Source: 630D-37 sp037478835
GTDB taxonomy: Bacteria; Chloroflexota; Anaerolineae; Anaerolineales; Villigracilaceae
Direction: 5' to 3'
DNA length: 64,000 nt
Assembly: GCA_037478835.1 (NCBI GenBank)
Contig: JBBFLV010000009.1
Location: 1 to 64,000 of the forward strand
Position 1 is the first letter of the stretch, and every line of letters starts with the position of its first letter. Both the position numbers and the translations under genes were made by a program. The notes below the pieces were generated by a model. It was not told the origin of the DNA and made no database searches. It worked only from the letters and a program-made list of their open reading frames with translations. This document shows positions 37,523 to 45,598 of the stretch, piece after piece.

Positions 37523-38678
37523 GGGGGGATGTTTCCTCCAGGGGTAGACCGAGACGCGCTCCGATGATCTGAGCGATGGTGCGTGCCGCTTCCGGGCGCG
37601 CTTTGGCGCGGCAACGGGCGGCATATTCTTCGCGCAAGGCAGGGTTTTCGATCCATTCCCGCAGGATGCTGACCACGCGTTGCGGCCGCGGCGCCCAGTG
37701 ACCGACCCGTTCGCGCACCACAAAGTGGACGTTGCCATCTTCCTGCCCCGGCAGGCGGGCGTAGAGGATCATCGGTAGGCCGGCGTTGAGCGCTTCGCTG
37801 ATCGTCCCGGGGCCGGCTTTGGTCACGAGCACATCGGCAGCGCGCATAAAGTCCGGCATTTCGCGCGTGAAGCCGTAGATCAGGGTGGGGATCGGCCACG
37901 AACGAGCTTCGAGCTCTGCTTTCAGGCGCTGATTGCGTCCGGTGACGATGACCAGCCCAAGGTCCAGCCCCGAATCGGCGATGGCCTGTGCCGTTTCGGC
38001 CAGGGGACCCATCCCTTCGCCACCGCCCACCAGCAGTGCGATCGGGCGATCGATCGGCCATCCCAAGCGTTGACGCAGGGCGATCTTATCCCCCGGTGGG
38101 GTGCAATAGCGCTGGGAAACGGGTAACCCAACGACCCGCAGCTTCTGCGGCGGCATGTGGTTGGCCAAGGCTCGTTGCATTGCCTGCTCGGTGGGGAGCA
38201 AAATGAGATCGGCGCGGCGATCGTACCATAATGCATGGGTGGTGACCATATCGGTGACGACGATGATGAAAGGGGGACGCTGGGCTCCCAGCGCACGCAG
38301 GGCAAACGTGGTAGCCAGCGGGTGCACGCTCACGTAGAGATCGGCAGGGTGATTGCGGATCAACTTGCGCGCCGCACCGCGCACATAGGGCCAGAGCCCG
38401 GCGGTGATGGCTCGGGCGCGGGCGCGTCCATCGGTCAGGTAGAAGGAAGCTCCCCAGACCTGAGGGATTTTCACCATCAGCGGGTAAAGCTCCGGAGCGC
38501 GATTGAACGGCGGCGGCGCATAGTAGCGAAAAAAATCCACCATTTCGGTGGTGATCGCATCTCCCCATTCGATTTGCAGGGCTTCGATGATGGCTTCTGC
38601 GGCCGAACGATGCCCTCCCCCGGTATCTGAAAACAGCAAGACAACATGTGGTTTGCGTGAAAAATCAATTTCCATCAT
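37506..38678 (-). CDS. GT28-family glycosyltransferase (MGDG synthase/UgtP-like)
   Basis: A 390-residue GT-B glycosyltransferase like monogalactosyl- or glucosyl-diacylglycerol synthases: N-terminal VVLLFSDTGGGHRSAAEAI, middle VTDMVTTHALWY, VVGLPVS, LLVGGGEGMG and donor-site DVLVTKAGPGTISEALNAGLPMI. It probably adds sugar to membrane lipid at the inner leaflet. MurG-like function is less likely given the GGGHRSAA motif. The 5' end overlaps DUF951 by 14 bases. Two ATGs are adjacent (38678 and 38675). Confidence 0.88.
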   Translation of the reverse strand: MMEIDFSRKPHVVLLFSDTGGGHRSAAEAIIEALQIEWGDAITTEMVDFFRYYAPPPFNRAPELYPLMVKIPQVWGASFYLTDGRARARAITAGLWPYVRGAARKLIRNHPADLYVSVHPLATTFALRALGAQRPPFIIVVTDMVTTHALWYDRRADLILLPTEQAMQRALANHMPPQKLRVVGLPVSQRYCTPPGDKIALRQRLGWPIDRPIALLVGGGEGMGPLAETAQAIADSGLDLGLVIVTGRNQRLKAELEARSWPIPTLIYGFTREMPDFMRAADVLVTKAGPGTISEALNAGLPMILYARLPGQEDGNVHFVVRERVGHWAPRPQRVVSILREWIENPALREEYAARCRAKARPEAARTIAQIIGARLGLPLEETSPHADLG

Positions 38679-38865
38679 GACTCCGCGGCAGAATGGTTTT
38701 CAGGCGATGCGCGAGCTCACGTCTGGGCAGGAGGATGCGCCGTTTGCATCCCAGGCACTCTAGCCCGATATCGGCCCCCAGGCGCACGACCAGCCATTCA
38801 TACGAACCGCACGGGTGCGGTTTGCGCAGGCGGACGCGATCATGGAGTTGGAGCTCGGTCAGCAT
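38665..38865 (-). CDS. DUF951 family protein
   Basis: A 66-residue basic protein with the DUF951 pattern: VRLRKPHPCGSYEWLVVRLGADIGLECLGCKRRILLPR-like, including one Cys in HPCGS and a CxxC (CLGC). The three cysteines and a His suggest metal binding, and the basic surface suggests nucleic acid binding; neither is proven for the family. It is the first gene of the operon, running 5.3 kb to 33569. An upstream extension of the frame to 39084 has no support. Confidence 0.85.
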   Translation of the reverse strand: MLTELQLHDRVRLRKPHPCGSYEWLVVRLGADIGLECLGCKRRILLPRRELAHRLKTILPRSHDGN

Positions 38866-39071
38866 GGGAAAGATTATGCTGTGTCTGGGGGGAGATGTCA
38901 AGGTTAAAGGGCGGGGGACGTTCATTCTCGGGCTCGCTCCCCTGAAGCGCCTGAGCGGCTCATCGCGGGCCTTCGGTGGAGGCAACTGCTCGGATGGCTT
39001 TTGCGCTTTGAGGCAGAGTTTCACCGAGCGGAAGTGTGAAGATGGGGGCGATTGACGGGTGCGTTGTACCC

Positions 39072-39100
39072 TTGACGCATCCATCCCTTCCGGTTAAAAT
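39072..39100 (+). promoter_or_regulatory. Promoter of the initiator tRNA gene
   Basis: TTGACG (39072-39077), a 17-bp spacer, and TAAAAT (39095-39100). The mature tRNA begins 12 bases after the -10 box, so the primary transcript has almost no leader. Confidence 0.75.
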
Positions 39101-39112
39101 AACAATCACCAA

Positions 39113-39184
39113 CGCGGGGTAGAGCAGCGGCAGCTCGTCGGGCTCATAACCCGGAGGTCGCAGGTTCGAATCCTGCCCCCGCAA
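39113..39184 (+). tRNA. tRNA-Met (initiator, anticodon CAT)
   Basis: A complete cloverleaf: acceptor arms CGCGGGG and CCCCGCA, D-stem GAGC/GCTC, anticodon stem TCGGG/CCCGG with loop CTCATAA, T-arm GCAGG-TTCGAAT-CCTGC. The first acceptor pair is a C-A mismatch and the anticodon stem has three G-C pairs, both marks of bacterial initiator tRNA. The CCA end is not encoded (CTA follows the discriminator A). Confidence 0.95.
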
Positions 39185-39188
39185 CTAG

Positions 39189-39215
39189 AAACCGCTTGCA
39201 CAAAGCGGTTTTTTT
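39189..39215 (+). terminator. Intrinsic terminator of the tRNA gene
   Basis: ACCGCTT (39191-39197) pairs with AAGCGGT (39203-39209) and is followed by seven T. It begins a few bases after the tRNA 3' end. Confidence 0.9.
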
Positions 39216-39289
39216 GTTTCAGGCTGTCCTTCGTGTAGCCAAAAGTAATAGCCGACTTGTACCGAACCAGGACACGGCCGGCGCCGGTC

Positions 39290-39802
39290 TCATGCCAGGC
39301 GGGCTTCGCAAATCTCACGAAAGCCGCAGCGCAGACAACGGGCGGGTTCCTCGTGGGATCGGGGCAGAGAAGTGCGTAAGTGATCACGCTGCATCTCGGC
39401 CAGTAGGTCGAGCAGAGCCTGTTCGCGTTCCGGGGTGTATTCGATGGCGAAATCCATATCCGCGTAATGCAAAATGCCGTAGGCGGGGCGGCGGCCAAAT
39501 GTGCGCTCAACGAGCAGGCAGTAGGCCATCAGCTGATAGATGTGCGAATCATAGGGCGCAAGTGGAGCCGGGCGACTTTTGACCTCTACCGGAATGATCA
39601 TGTTTCCTTGCTCAACCAGGTAATCCGGGCGCCCCACCAGGCCTAAGATCGGGTCGTAAAGGGGCTTTTCCGGTTTGCGCCAGTTGGCTGTATCCATGTA
39701 AATCACGCGTACAGAAGGCAGACCGCTCGCTTTGCGTTGGCGTTCCGATTGCCAGAAGAAAAATAGCGCCAGTAGGAACAGGAAGAATCCGATCAGCAGC
39801 AT
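39290..39802 (-). CDS. Cas4-like PD-(D/E)XK nuclease, catalytic/C-terminal half with TM
   Basis: A 170-residue protein: an N-terminal membrane helix (about 3-18), then the core of a Cas4/RecB-like nuclease: GRPDYLVE with the metal-binding Asp, VEVKSR with the E-x-K pair, YQLMAYCLLVE (motif QxxxY), and a C-terminal cluster CLRCGFREIC giving three cysteines for an Fe-S cluster. The fourth cysteine and the His motif are missing here but present in the upstream ORF. The two ORFs are in the same frame, separated by tandem stop codons. No cas genes or CRISPR arrays are nearby. The role may be DNA repair or processing at the membrane; it is unproven. Confidence 0.8.
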   Translation of the reverse strand: MLLIGFFLFLLALFFFWQSERQRKASGLPSVRVIYMDTANWRKPEKPLYDPILGLVGRPDYLVEQGNMIIPVEVKSRPAPLAPYDSHIYQLMAYCLLVERTFGRRPAYGILHYADMDFAIEYTPEREQALLDLLAEMQRDHLRTSLPRSHEEPARCLRCGFREICEARLA

Positions 39803-39811
39803 CTTTTCTCA

Positions 39812-40048
39812 TCAAAGGCGCGCCGTGCAGTAGGCGACAGAGAGCACCAGCGCCAGCAAGGTCAAAAGCAGCGCAGTTAACCGCAATAGGCTTGCTTGCC
39901 AGACCAATCGGGCATGCTGATGATGAAAGGCCTGTCCGGCTTCCATTTCTTGCTGATTCTCGGAAGCATAGCCATGCCGCCGGTACCACCATGCTCGGCG
40001 GCAGTACAGGTAGGTGCCGATCTCAGAAGCACGAATGGGAGGGGACAT
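39812..40048 (-). CDS. Cas4-like N-terminal half with TM
   Basis: A 78-residue ORF: ASEIGTYLYCRRAWWYRRHG matches the Cas4 N terminus including the first Fe-S cysteine, and EMEAGQAFHHQHARL matches the G-x-x-x-H motif. It ends with one membrane helix (LLRLTALLLTLLALVLSVAY) and a short tail. It stops at TGA immediately followed by a second in-frame TGA, then after two codons the ATG of the catalytic half. The start lacks a clear ribosome site. By charge, its N terminus should face the cytosol and its tail the outside, while the other half is the reverse, so both nuclease parts would face the cytosol. Confidence 0.75.
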   Translation of the reverse strand: MSPPIRASEIGTYLYCRRAWWYRRHGYASENQQEMEAGQAFHHQHARLVWQASLLRLTALLLTLLALVLSVAYCTARL

Positions 40049-40054
40049 ACATAA

Positions 40055-40138
40055 TAGACCGTGGACGGTAGACCGTGGACCGTGGATTGTGGATTGTAGA
40101 CCGTGGACGGTGGACGGTAGACCGTGGATTGTGGAATG
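40055..40138. repeat. Heptamer tandem array, 12 units
   Basis: Exactly twelve 7-bp units (TAGACCG, TGGACGG, TGGATTG variants) without slips, between the D-cysteine desulfhydrase-like gene and the Cas4-like pair. It lies directly upstream of the start of the latter and may contain or disturb its promoter. Confidence 0.92.
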
Positions 40139-40172
40139 AACCTAAACGGCGAAGAGACCGTAGAGTCCCCGG

Positions 40173-41135
40173 TTATTCCAAGATACTTGCATAGCGAGAA
40201 GCAAAAAGCGCCGGGGTGCCGCCGGTATGCCAGAAAAGTACTCTCTGATGAGGCGCAAAGTCACCTCGACGGATCAGCCCGATCAGCCCGGCAGCTGCCC
40301 GCCCGGTATAGACCGGATCCAGCAGCAACCCTTCCTGGCGCGCAAAAAGTCGGATGGCTTCTTTTTCGGCCTCGGTTAGGACGCCGTATCCTGCGGCGGC
40401 CCAGGCATCTTCCACTTCGATCTCTTCCGGGCGGATGACAATGTTTTGCCCCAAACGTTCTGCCATCTGCTCAACGAGGGCCGCGACGCGTCTTTGGAGC
40501 GTCGGGCGCGGCTCATCCACGCTGATGCCGATCACCCGTCCGCGGTAGCCGAAAAGGCGTGCGCCCAGCACTAACCCTGCCTGAGTGCCTCCGGATGAAG
40601 AAGCGAAAACGATCGCATCGAATTCCATCCCTTGCTCTAGGAATTCTTGCATGGCGAATACGTATCCGAATGCCCCGGTGGGGCTGGAGCCACCATATGG
40701 CACCAGGTAGGGCTTTTCTCCCCGTTCCTTGAGCTCGTTGAAAACCTGTTCCAGCATTGCATCGCGCCGGCTTCGGTCGGTCCAGCGGATATTTGCCCCG
40801 AAAATGTGATCGAGCCAGAGATTGGCTTCCGGTTTTGGCGGCGGATCGCCGAAAAGGACCAGGGTGCACCGTAGCCCAAAGCGGGCGGCGGCCGCGGCCG
40901 TCTGGCGGCAATGGTTCGATTGCACCGCTCCGGCCGTCACCAGGTGATCGGCGCCGAGGGCCTGGGCTTCGGCCAGCAGGAACTCTAGTTTGCGCGTTTT
41001 GTTCCCGCCAAAAGCCAACCCTGTTTGGTCATCGCGCTTGACGAAGATCTGCGGCCCTCCCAATGCCCGGCTCAGGCGGGGAAGGGCTTCAATCGGCGTG
41101 GGAAGGTGAGCGAAGGAAAGTCGTGGAGGGAACAT
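40173..41135 (-). CDS. PLP-dependent D-cysteine desulfhydrase/ACC deaminase family
   Basis: A fold-type II PLP enzyme (320 aa). The lysine motif FGGNKTRKLEFLLAEA, TAGAVQSNHCRQTAAAAA, and the PLP-phosphate loop ASSSGGTQAGLVLG are typical of D-cysteine desulfhydrase and ACC deaminase. LLLDPVYTGRAAAGL and FWHTGGTPALF close the core. DcyD-like activity (breaking D-cysteine into pyruvate, sulfide and ammonia) is the best guess; ACC deaminase is possible. Monocistronic as far as seen. Confidence 0.88.
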   Translation of the reverse strand: MFPPRLSFAHLPTPIEALPRLSRALGGPQIFVKRDDQTGLAFGGNKTRKLEFLLAEAQALGADHLVTAGAVQSNHCRQTAAAAARFGLRCTLVLFGDPPPKPEANLWLDHIFGANIRWTDRSRRDAMLEQVFNELKERGEKPYLVPYGGSSPTGAFGYVFAMQEFLEQGMEFDAIVFASSSGGTQAGLVLGARLFGYRGRVIGISVDEPRPTLQRRVAALVEQMAERLGQNIVIRPEEIEVEDAWAAAGYGVLTEAEKEAIRLFARQEGLLLDPVYTGRAAAGLIGLIRRGDFAPHQRVLFWHTGGTPALFASRYASILE

Positions 41136-41183
41136 AGGGGATCGAATAGCGAGAAGTCTTCCGGATGGATGGGTACTATCCGA

Positions 41184-41474
41184 CTAGGTCTCCGAAGCCC
41201 CTGTGCCTTCTTCGTCCTCTTCTTCGATGCTTTCTTCTCCCATCCATACCTGATGACGTACCAGTGCCGTCAACACGATCAATGCCAGTAGGATAGCCCC
41301 TAGGATCACGATGCCATCCGTAGGGCCGACTGCGGAAAGATCCTCCACCGCGGTGGGGGTGCCGGCAACGGCGGGAGAGGGGGGTGGGACGGGAGTACGA
41401 GCAGGAGTCGGAGCGGCGCTACAGGCGAGGCTGAACAGCGCGAGGGAAAACAGAGAGAACAGGCGGAAGAACAT
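41184..41474 (-). CDS. Small lipoprotein with C-terminal membrane helix
   Basis: A 96-residue protein: lipoprotein signal (LFSLALFSLACSA), Pro/Ala/Thr-rich linker, one further membrane helix (IVILGAILLALIVLTALV, about 55-72) and an acidic tail (ESIEEEDEEGTG). No family recognised. It is placed 48 bp before dcyD-like on the same strand. The acidic cytoplasmic tail may bind a partner; this is only a guess. Confidence 0.6.
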   Translation of the reverse strand: MFFRLFSLFSLALFSLACSAAPTPARTPVPPPSPAVAGTPTAVEDLSAVGPTDGIVILGAILLALIVLTALVRHQVWMGEESIEEEDEEGTGASET

Positions 41475-41531
41475 AGGGAAATCTCCACGGGCTATTATAA
41501 ACCGTCATGCGCGGACTTGGAGGGCAAATAT

Positions 41532-41551
41532 GTGGACGTAGACCGTGGACC
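41532..41551. repeat. Heptamer repeat remnant, about three units
   Basis: TGGACG (one base short), TAGACCG, TGGACCG in the gap between the lipoprotein gene and the SnoaL-like gene. It is a short member of the same repeat family. Confidence 0.6.
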
Positions 41552-41643
41552 GTCGGGGGTGGCGTGTTGCTTTTACGGAATGGGGTGGTCAATTGTGGAA
41601 CTCCTGGGTAAAATACAGGTGATGATCACCGGCGGAGGTGTTT

Positions 41644-42075
41644 ATGGACGATCCAGAAGTGCTTGCATTCCTCTTGCGTCATTTGCGGGCGATCCAGGAG
41701 AACGATATTACCGCCTATCGTGAAACAACGGCAGAGGATCTGACGCTCTACGAGTGGTGGGTGACCCCTCATCGCATCGAAGGGCTTCCTTTTCATGAGT
41801 TTATGATGCATTCCAATGCCACCCGCGGTACGGTGTTCGGTGCCGAAGGGGGAGAGAACGCCGTGAGCCGTTTTGATCTGGCGAATTTGCGCATTCAGCG
41901 TTATGGTGATACGGCCATTGCCAGTTACACTCTTCTCATCAGCACGGCCACTGCTGAAGGGGTGCGGGTGGCGGCGCACAACGAGAGTCGGGTGATGGTC
42001 AAATTGGCGGGAGACTGGAAGGTGGTGCATGTCCACAAGTCGCCGGCCTGGCAGGCTCCTCACGTGAATCCCTGA
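41644..42075 (+). CDS. SnoaL-like/CaMKII-association-domain-like protein
   Basis: A 143-residue NTF2-fold protein: LLRHLRAIQENDITAYRETTAEDLTLYE..., then GLPFHEFMM and AHNESRVMVKLAGDWKVVHVHKS. The closing WKVVHVHKS element is typical of DUF4440/CaMKII-association-type stand-alone domains. ATG at 41644 has GGAGG five bases upstream; a GTG six bases earlier is less likely. It leads a plus-strand group with an XRE-cupin regulator, purA and upp. Function unknown. Confidence 0.78.
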   Translation: MDDPEVLAFLLRHLRAIQENDITAYRETTAEDLTLYEWWVTPHRIEGLPFHEFMMHSNATRGTVFGAEGGENAVSRFDLANLRIQRYGDTAIASYTLLISTATAEGVRVAAHNESRVMVKLAGDWKVVHVHKSPAWQAPHVNP

Positions 42076-42089
42076 GAAAGGTGGACAAG

Positions 42090-42731
42090 ATGAGAGAGGC
42101 AATTTCTGTGGATGTAGGCGAAGTGTTGAAGCGATTGCGCCAGGAGAAGGGGATGTCTTTGCGCATGCTGGCGGCCAAGAGTGGCCTTTCGGCGAATGCT
42201 TTGAGCATGATCGAGCGCGGGCGGGTATCCCCTTCTGTCAGTACGCTGTATAAGTTGGCGGATGCCTTAGGGGTTTCCATAACGGCTTTTTTCAATCTCG
42301 AATCACCGCGCCGGCCGGTGGTTTTTGTCAAGCATGATGCGCGCCGACGTGTTCCCTTTATGCGCGGCTTATGGGAAGGCCTGGGCGGAGAGGAATTCAT
42401 CGGACGGGTGGAACCTTTCCTGTTGACCCTGGAAAGCGGGGCCTCCAGCGGACTTTTCAATATGAGCCATACCGGCCACGAATTCGTTTTTTGCCTGCGA
42501 GGTCAGATCGAATATATGGTAGAGCGTGAGTATTATCTCCTGGAGCCAGGGGATAGTCTGCTCTTTTCGGCGCACCTGATCCATCGCTGGCGCAATCCCG
42601 GCAACACGGTGGCCAATGTATTGATTTTGCTTTCCGGCTTCTCGGAACAGGAATCGCCGCATCGTTTTCTACCCGAACAGGAAGAATCCGTGACGGATGA
42701 ATTTCCGGAAGGACCCGTGGAGGAAGTATGA
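42090..42731 (+). CDS. XRE-family regulator with cupin domain
   Basis: A 213-residue regulator: helix-turn-helix LKRLRQEKGMSLRMLAAKSG/ALSMIERGRVSPSVSTLYKLADAL, then a cupin barrel (about 110-190) with GHEFVFCLRGQIEYMVE and LLEPGDSLLFSAHLIHRWRNPG. Such proteins sense a small metabolite in the cupin and repress neighbouring genes. The stop overlaps the purA start as ATGA, so it may regulate purA/upp or the SnoaL-like gene. ATG at 42090 is chosen over GTG at 42081. Confidence 0.88.
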   Translation: MREAISVDVGEVLKRLRQEKGMSLRMLAAKSGLSANALSMIERGRVSPSVSTLYKLADALGVSITAFFNLESPRRPVVFVKHDARRRVPFMRGLWEGLGGEEFIGRVEPFLLTLESGASSGLFNMSHTGHEFVFCLRGQIEYMVEREYYLLEPGDSLLFSAHLIHRWRNPGNTVANVLILLSGFSEQESPHRFLPEQEESVTDEFPEGPVEEV

Positions 42732-43999
42732 CGGTCACCGTGGTTTCAGGAATGCAATGGGGAGATGAGGGCAAGGGAAAAGCCATTGATGTCTTTGCTG
42801 CCGAGTACGATTTTGTCGCCCGTTTCAACGGTGGTAACAATGCCGGCCATACGGTAATCAATGCATTTGGCACCTTCAAAATTCATCTCGTGCCTTCCGG
42901 CATTTTTCATCCCCATACGCGCTGTCTCATGGGGAGCGGGATGGTGATCGATCCAAAAGTGCTTTTGGAAGAGATGAGCGCGCTCCAGCAGGCCGGTATC
43001 TCTTTAGAAGGCAGGCTTTTCATCTCACCACGGGCGCATGTCATCTTTCCTTATCACAAAGTTCTGGATGGCCTATATGAAGAGGCCAAAGGTGCTGCCG
43101 CCACCGGCACGACCCGTCGCGGCATTGGCCCCACCTTTGCCGATAAGTTTAGCTATAACGGCATTCGCTGGAGTGATTTTCGCCATCTGCCGGTGTTGCG
43201 TCAGAAATTGGCGCTCCAATTGGAGCTAAAAAATCGGCTGATCGGCGCTTTGAGTGGCGAGCCGCTTGCCCTGGAACCGATCCTCGATGAATATTATGCC
43301 TATTATGAGCAACTGCGCCCCTACATTACCGAACTGTTCCCCATCGTGCAGCAGGGGTTGCGCGATGGAAAGCGCTTTTTGCTCGAACAGGCCATGGGCA
43401 CCTGCCTGGACCCGGACTGGGGCACCTATCCTTTTGTCACCGCTTCGACGACGATCGCTTCGGCGGCTACGAGTGGATTGGGCATCCCGCCGCGGGCGAT
43501 TACCCAGATCATCGGCGTGACCAAGGCCTACACCACGCGCGTGGGAGCCGGCCCGATGCCTACCGAAATCCATGATGATTCCCATGCTCTACAAGTGCTC
43601 GGTGAGGTCGCCGCCACTACCGGACGCAGGCGACGAGCCGGTTGGTTCGATGCCGAGATCGTGCGCTTTGCGACCCAGATCGCCGGCGTCGATCGCCTGT
43701 TCTTGACCAAACTGGATGTGCTGAGCGCGTTTGAGCGCATTAAGATATGCGTGGGCTATCGCTATCGGGGAGAAATCGTTCACTACTATGATCTCGATAG
43801 CTATCAGCTGGCAGAAGTCGAACCGATTTACGAGGAGTTGCCGGGCTGGCAGCAAGAGATCGGGCAGATTCGAGCGTATCACGCCCTGCCGCAAAATGCT
43901 CGCCGTTACGTCGAGCGTATTGAGTCCCTTGTCGGTGTGCCAGTGAGCTGGATTTCCGTTGGCCCGGAACGAGAGGCTGTGATCACGCGCATCGCTTGA
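42728..43999 (+). CDS. purA: Adenylosuccinate synthetase
   Basis: Complete PurA (423 aa) forming adenylosuccinate from IMP, Asp and GTP, the first committed step to AMP. The N terminus VSGMQWGDEGKGKAID (P-loop-like with catalytic Asp), NGGNNAGHTV (catalytic His), GTTRRGIGPTFADK, EQAMGTCLDPDWGTYPFVT and GVTKAYTTRVGAGPMPTE are all in order. Coupled to the regulator upstream. Confidence 0.97.
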   Translation: MTVTVVSGMQWGDEGKGKAIDVFAAEYDFVARFNGGNNAGHTVINAFGTFKIHLVPSGIFHPHTRCLMGSGMVIDPKVLLEEMSALQQAGISLEGRLFISPRAHVIFPYHKVLDGLYEEAKGAAATGTTRRGIGPTFADKFSYNGIRWSDFRHLPVLRQKLALQLELKNRLIGALSGEPLALEPILDEYYAYYEQLRPYITELFPIVQQGLRDGKRFLLEQAMGTCLDPDWGTYPFVTASTTIASAATSGLGIPPRAITQIIGVTKAYTTRVGAGPMPTEIHDDSHALQVLGEVAATTGRRRRAGWFDAEIVRFATQIAGVDRLFLTKLDVLSAFERIKICVGYRYRGEIVHYYDLDSYQLAEVEPIYEELPGWQQEIGQIRAYHALPQNARRYVERIESLVGVPVSWISVGPEREAVITRIA

Positions 44000-44022
44000 A
44001 CCTTACTTTTGAGGCACTCGCA

Positions 44023-44649
44023 ATGTCGAATGTATATGCTTCTACCCATCCATTGGTTGCTCATAAGTTGACCCGCCTGCGCGATAAAAATACGGATCCG
44101 AAAAAATTTCGGGAACTGGTGCGGGAGATCGCTGCGCTCTTGGCCTATGAGGCCACTGCCGATTTACGGCTTCAGCCGCGCCCGGTAGAGACTCCCCTAG
44201 CGCCTACCACCGGCTACGAGCTGGTCGATAAAGTAGGGCTGGTGCCGATCCTGCGCGCCGGCTTGGGGATGGTGGAGGGCGTTTGGGAGCTCTTACCGAT
44301 GGCCGAAGTCTGGCATATTGGGCTGTACCGGGATGAGCAGACTCTGCGGCCGGTGGAATACTACAATAAGCTCCCGGTCGAACCGCGCGTTTCGGTATGC
44401 CTTATCCTGGATCCGATGTTGGCAACCGGTGGCTCGGCCGTGGCGACGGCGGATATTCTCAAACGTTGGGGAGTGAAGCGGATTAAATTCGTGGGCCTGA
44501 TCGGAGCACCGGAGGGGATCCGTGCCATGCAGACCCACCATCCGGATGTGCCGATCCATCTGGCGGCGATTGACGATCACCTCAACGAACGCGGCTATAT
44601 TGTCCCCGGCCTAGGCGATGCCGGCGATCGTCAATTCGGGACGGGATAG
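44023..44649 (+). CDS. upp: Uracil phosphoribosyltransferase
   Basis: A 208-residue enzyme making UMP from uracil and PRPP. Motifs: HPLVAHKLTRLRDKNTDPKKFRELV at the start, VPILRAGLGMVEGV, the PRPP loop LILDPMLATGGSA, and the C-terminal GYIVPGLGDAGDRQFGT. The ATG at 44023 gives the family's normal length; the frame opens at 43996, overlapping purA, without benefit. It probably shares a transcript with purA. Confidence 0.96.
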   Translation: MSNVYASTHPLVAHKLTRLRDKNTDPKKFRELVREIAALLAYEATADLRLQPRPVETPLAPTTGYELVDKVGLVPILRAGLGMVEGVWELLPMAEVWHIGLYRDEQTLRPVEYYNKLPVEPRVSVCLILDPMLATGGSAVATADILKRWGVKRIKFVGLIGAPEGIRAMQTHHPDVPIHLAAIDDHLNERGYIVPGLGDAGDRQFGTG

Positions 44650-44656
44650 GCGTTTC

Positions 44657-44953
44657 TTAAGGGAAGAGTTGTTCCAATACCGGCTCGTAGAAGCAGCGAC
44701 AGCCCTGTGGATGGGAACATCCGGCATGGGGCAGCCGCGGCGCTTGATCTTTTGGATAGACCCGGAGCTGCTCGGCGCAGTAGGAGCAAGCGTCAGCCGC
44801 AACACTGACCCGTATCGCCTGCACGCGCGGGTTGGCCTGTAGCCGCTTTAGCGCCACTGCGGTGAGCGAATGTTCGCTCAGATCGGTATGGCAGTTGGGG
44901 CAGTGGGTCGCATAATCATGGGTGGAAGTATTGCACAGCGCACAGGTTTGCAT
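44657..44953 (-). CDS. Zinc-ribbon-like protein of unknown function
   Basis: A 98-residue Cys-rich protein with four pairs: CALC, CPNC, CSYC and a terminal GCSHPQGCRCFYEPV. The first two pairs form a classic zinc ribbon; the last block (C-H-C-C) looks like a second metal site. No family recognised. It begins five bases after the end of the response regulator on the same strand, and converges with upp. Confidence 0.65.
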   Translation of the reverse strand: MQTCALCNTSTHDYATHCPNCHTDLSEHSLTAVALKRLQANPRVQAIRVSVAADACSYCAEQLRVYPKDQAPRLPHAGCSHPQGCRCFYEPVLEQLFP

Positions 44954-44958
44954 CCTTC

Positions 44959-45363
44959 TCAGACTCCTGCAACGAGCTCGGGAGTGCCGTTTTGCAGTGG
45001 CCCGGTGCGCCAGAGCAAACGGGCGATGCGCGACATTAGGACTCCACTCGGTACCGGCTTCACCAGGTAATCATCTGCTCCGGCGTCCAGAGCCTGAGCG
45101 ATCATGGCCGGGTGATCGAGTGCCGAAATGATGATGATCGGGATTTGACTGAATGCGCGCACATGCTGACAAACCTGTAATCCGTCCATTTCTGGCATCA
45201 TCAGGTCTAACAAGATCAAGTCAGGGTTTTCTGTTTTAACTTTTTCTACCCCCTCCTTTCCGTTGCGGGCTTTCAAAACATCATAACCGTGGCTTTTCAA
45301 AAGAAGGGAGAAGAGTTCTACGATCATTTCATCGTCATCTACGATCAAGATACGCGCGCTCAT
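44959..45363 (-). CDS. Response regulator receiver-domain protein
   Basis: A single-domain response regulator (134 aa): acidic pocket VDDDE, phospho-acceptor Asp in LILLDLMMPEMDG, switch Ser in IIISALD and Lys in DYLVKPVPS. The C-terminal 20 residues (LLWRTGPLQNGTPELVAGV) are not a DNA-binding domain. ATG has GGAGG five bases upstream. No sensor kinase is nearby, so the partner is unknown. It is probably co-transcribed with the zinc-ribbon protein. Confidence 0.9.
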   Translation of the reverse strand: MSARILIVDDDEMIVELFSLLLKSHGYDVLKARNGKEGVEKVKTENPDLILLDLMMPEMDGLQVCQHVRAFSQIPIIIISALDHPAMIAQALDAGADDYLVKPVPSGVLMSRIARLLWRTGPLQNGTPELVAGV

Positions 45364-45598
45364 GTACACCTCCATACACAATTATCGCATACTTTTGCCC
45401 TGTTTGGGTTTACAGTCTTGAAAGTTTAGCATTGTAGGCCATCATGGGATCTTCGTAAGAACAAAGGTTGATGAATAGGCAAACCACGTATTTGTGAGGG
45501 TGATCTGATGACATTTGTCTATTGCAAAAAATAATTTGATATGATAAAAAATAGTTGGTTGCTCCAAATCTCTCGTCTTCTTTCACAAGGAGGTCGTT

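Noticed and set aside
39290..40048. CRISPR adaptation Cas4
   Set aside because: No CRISPR array or other cas gene within the window, and the membrane helices are atypical.
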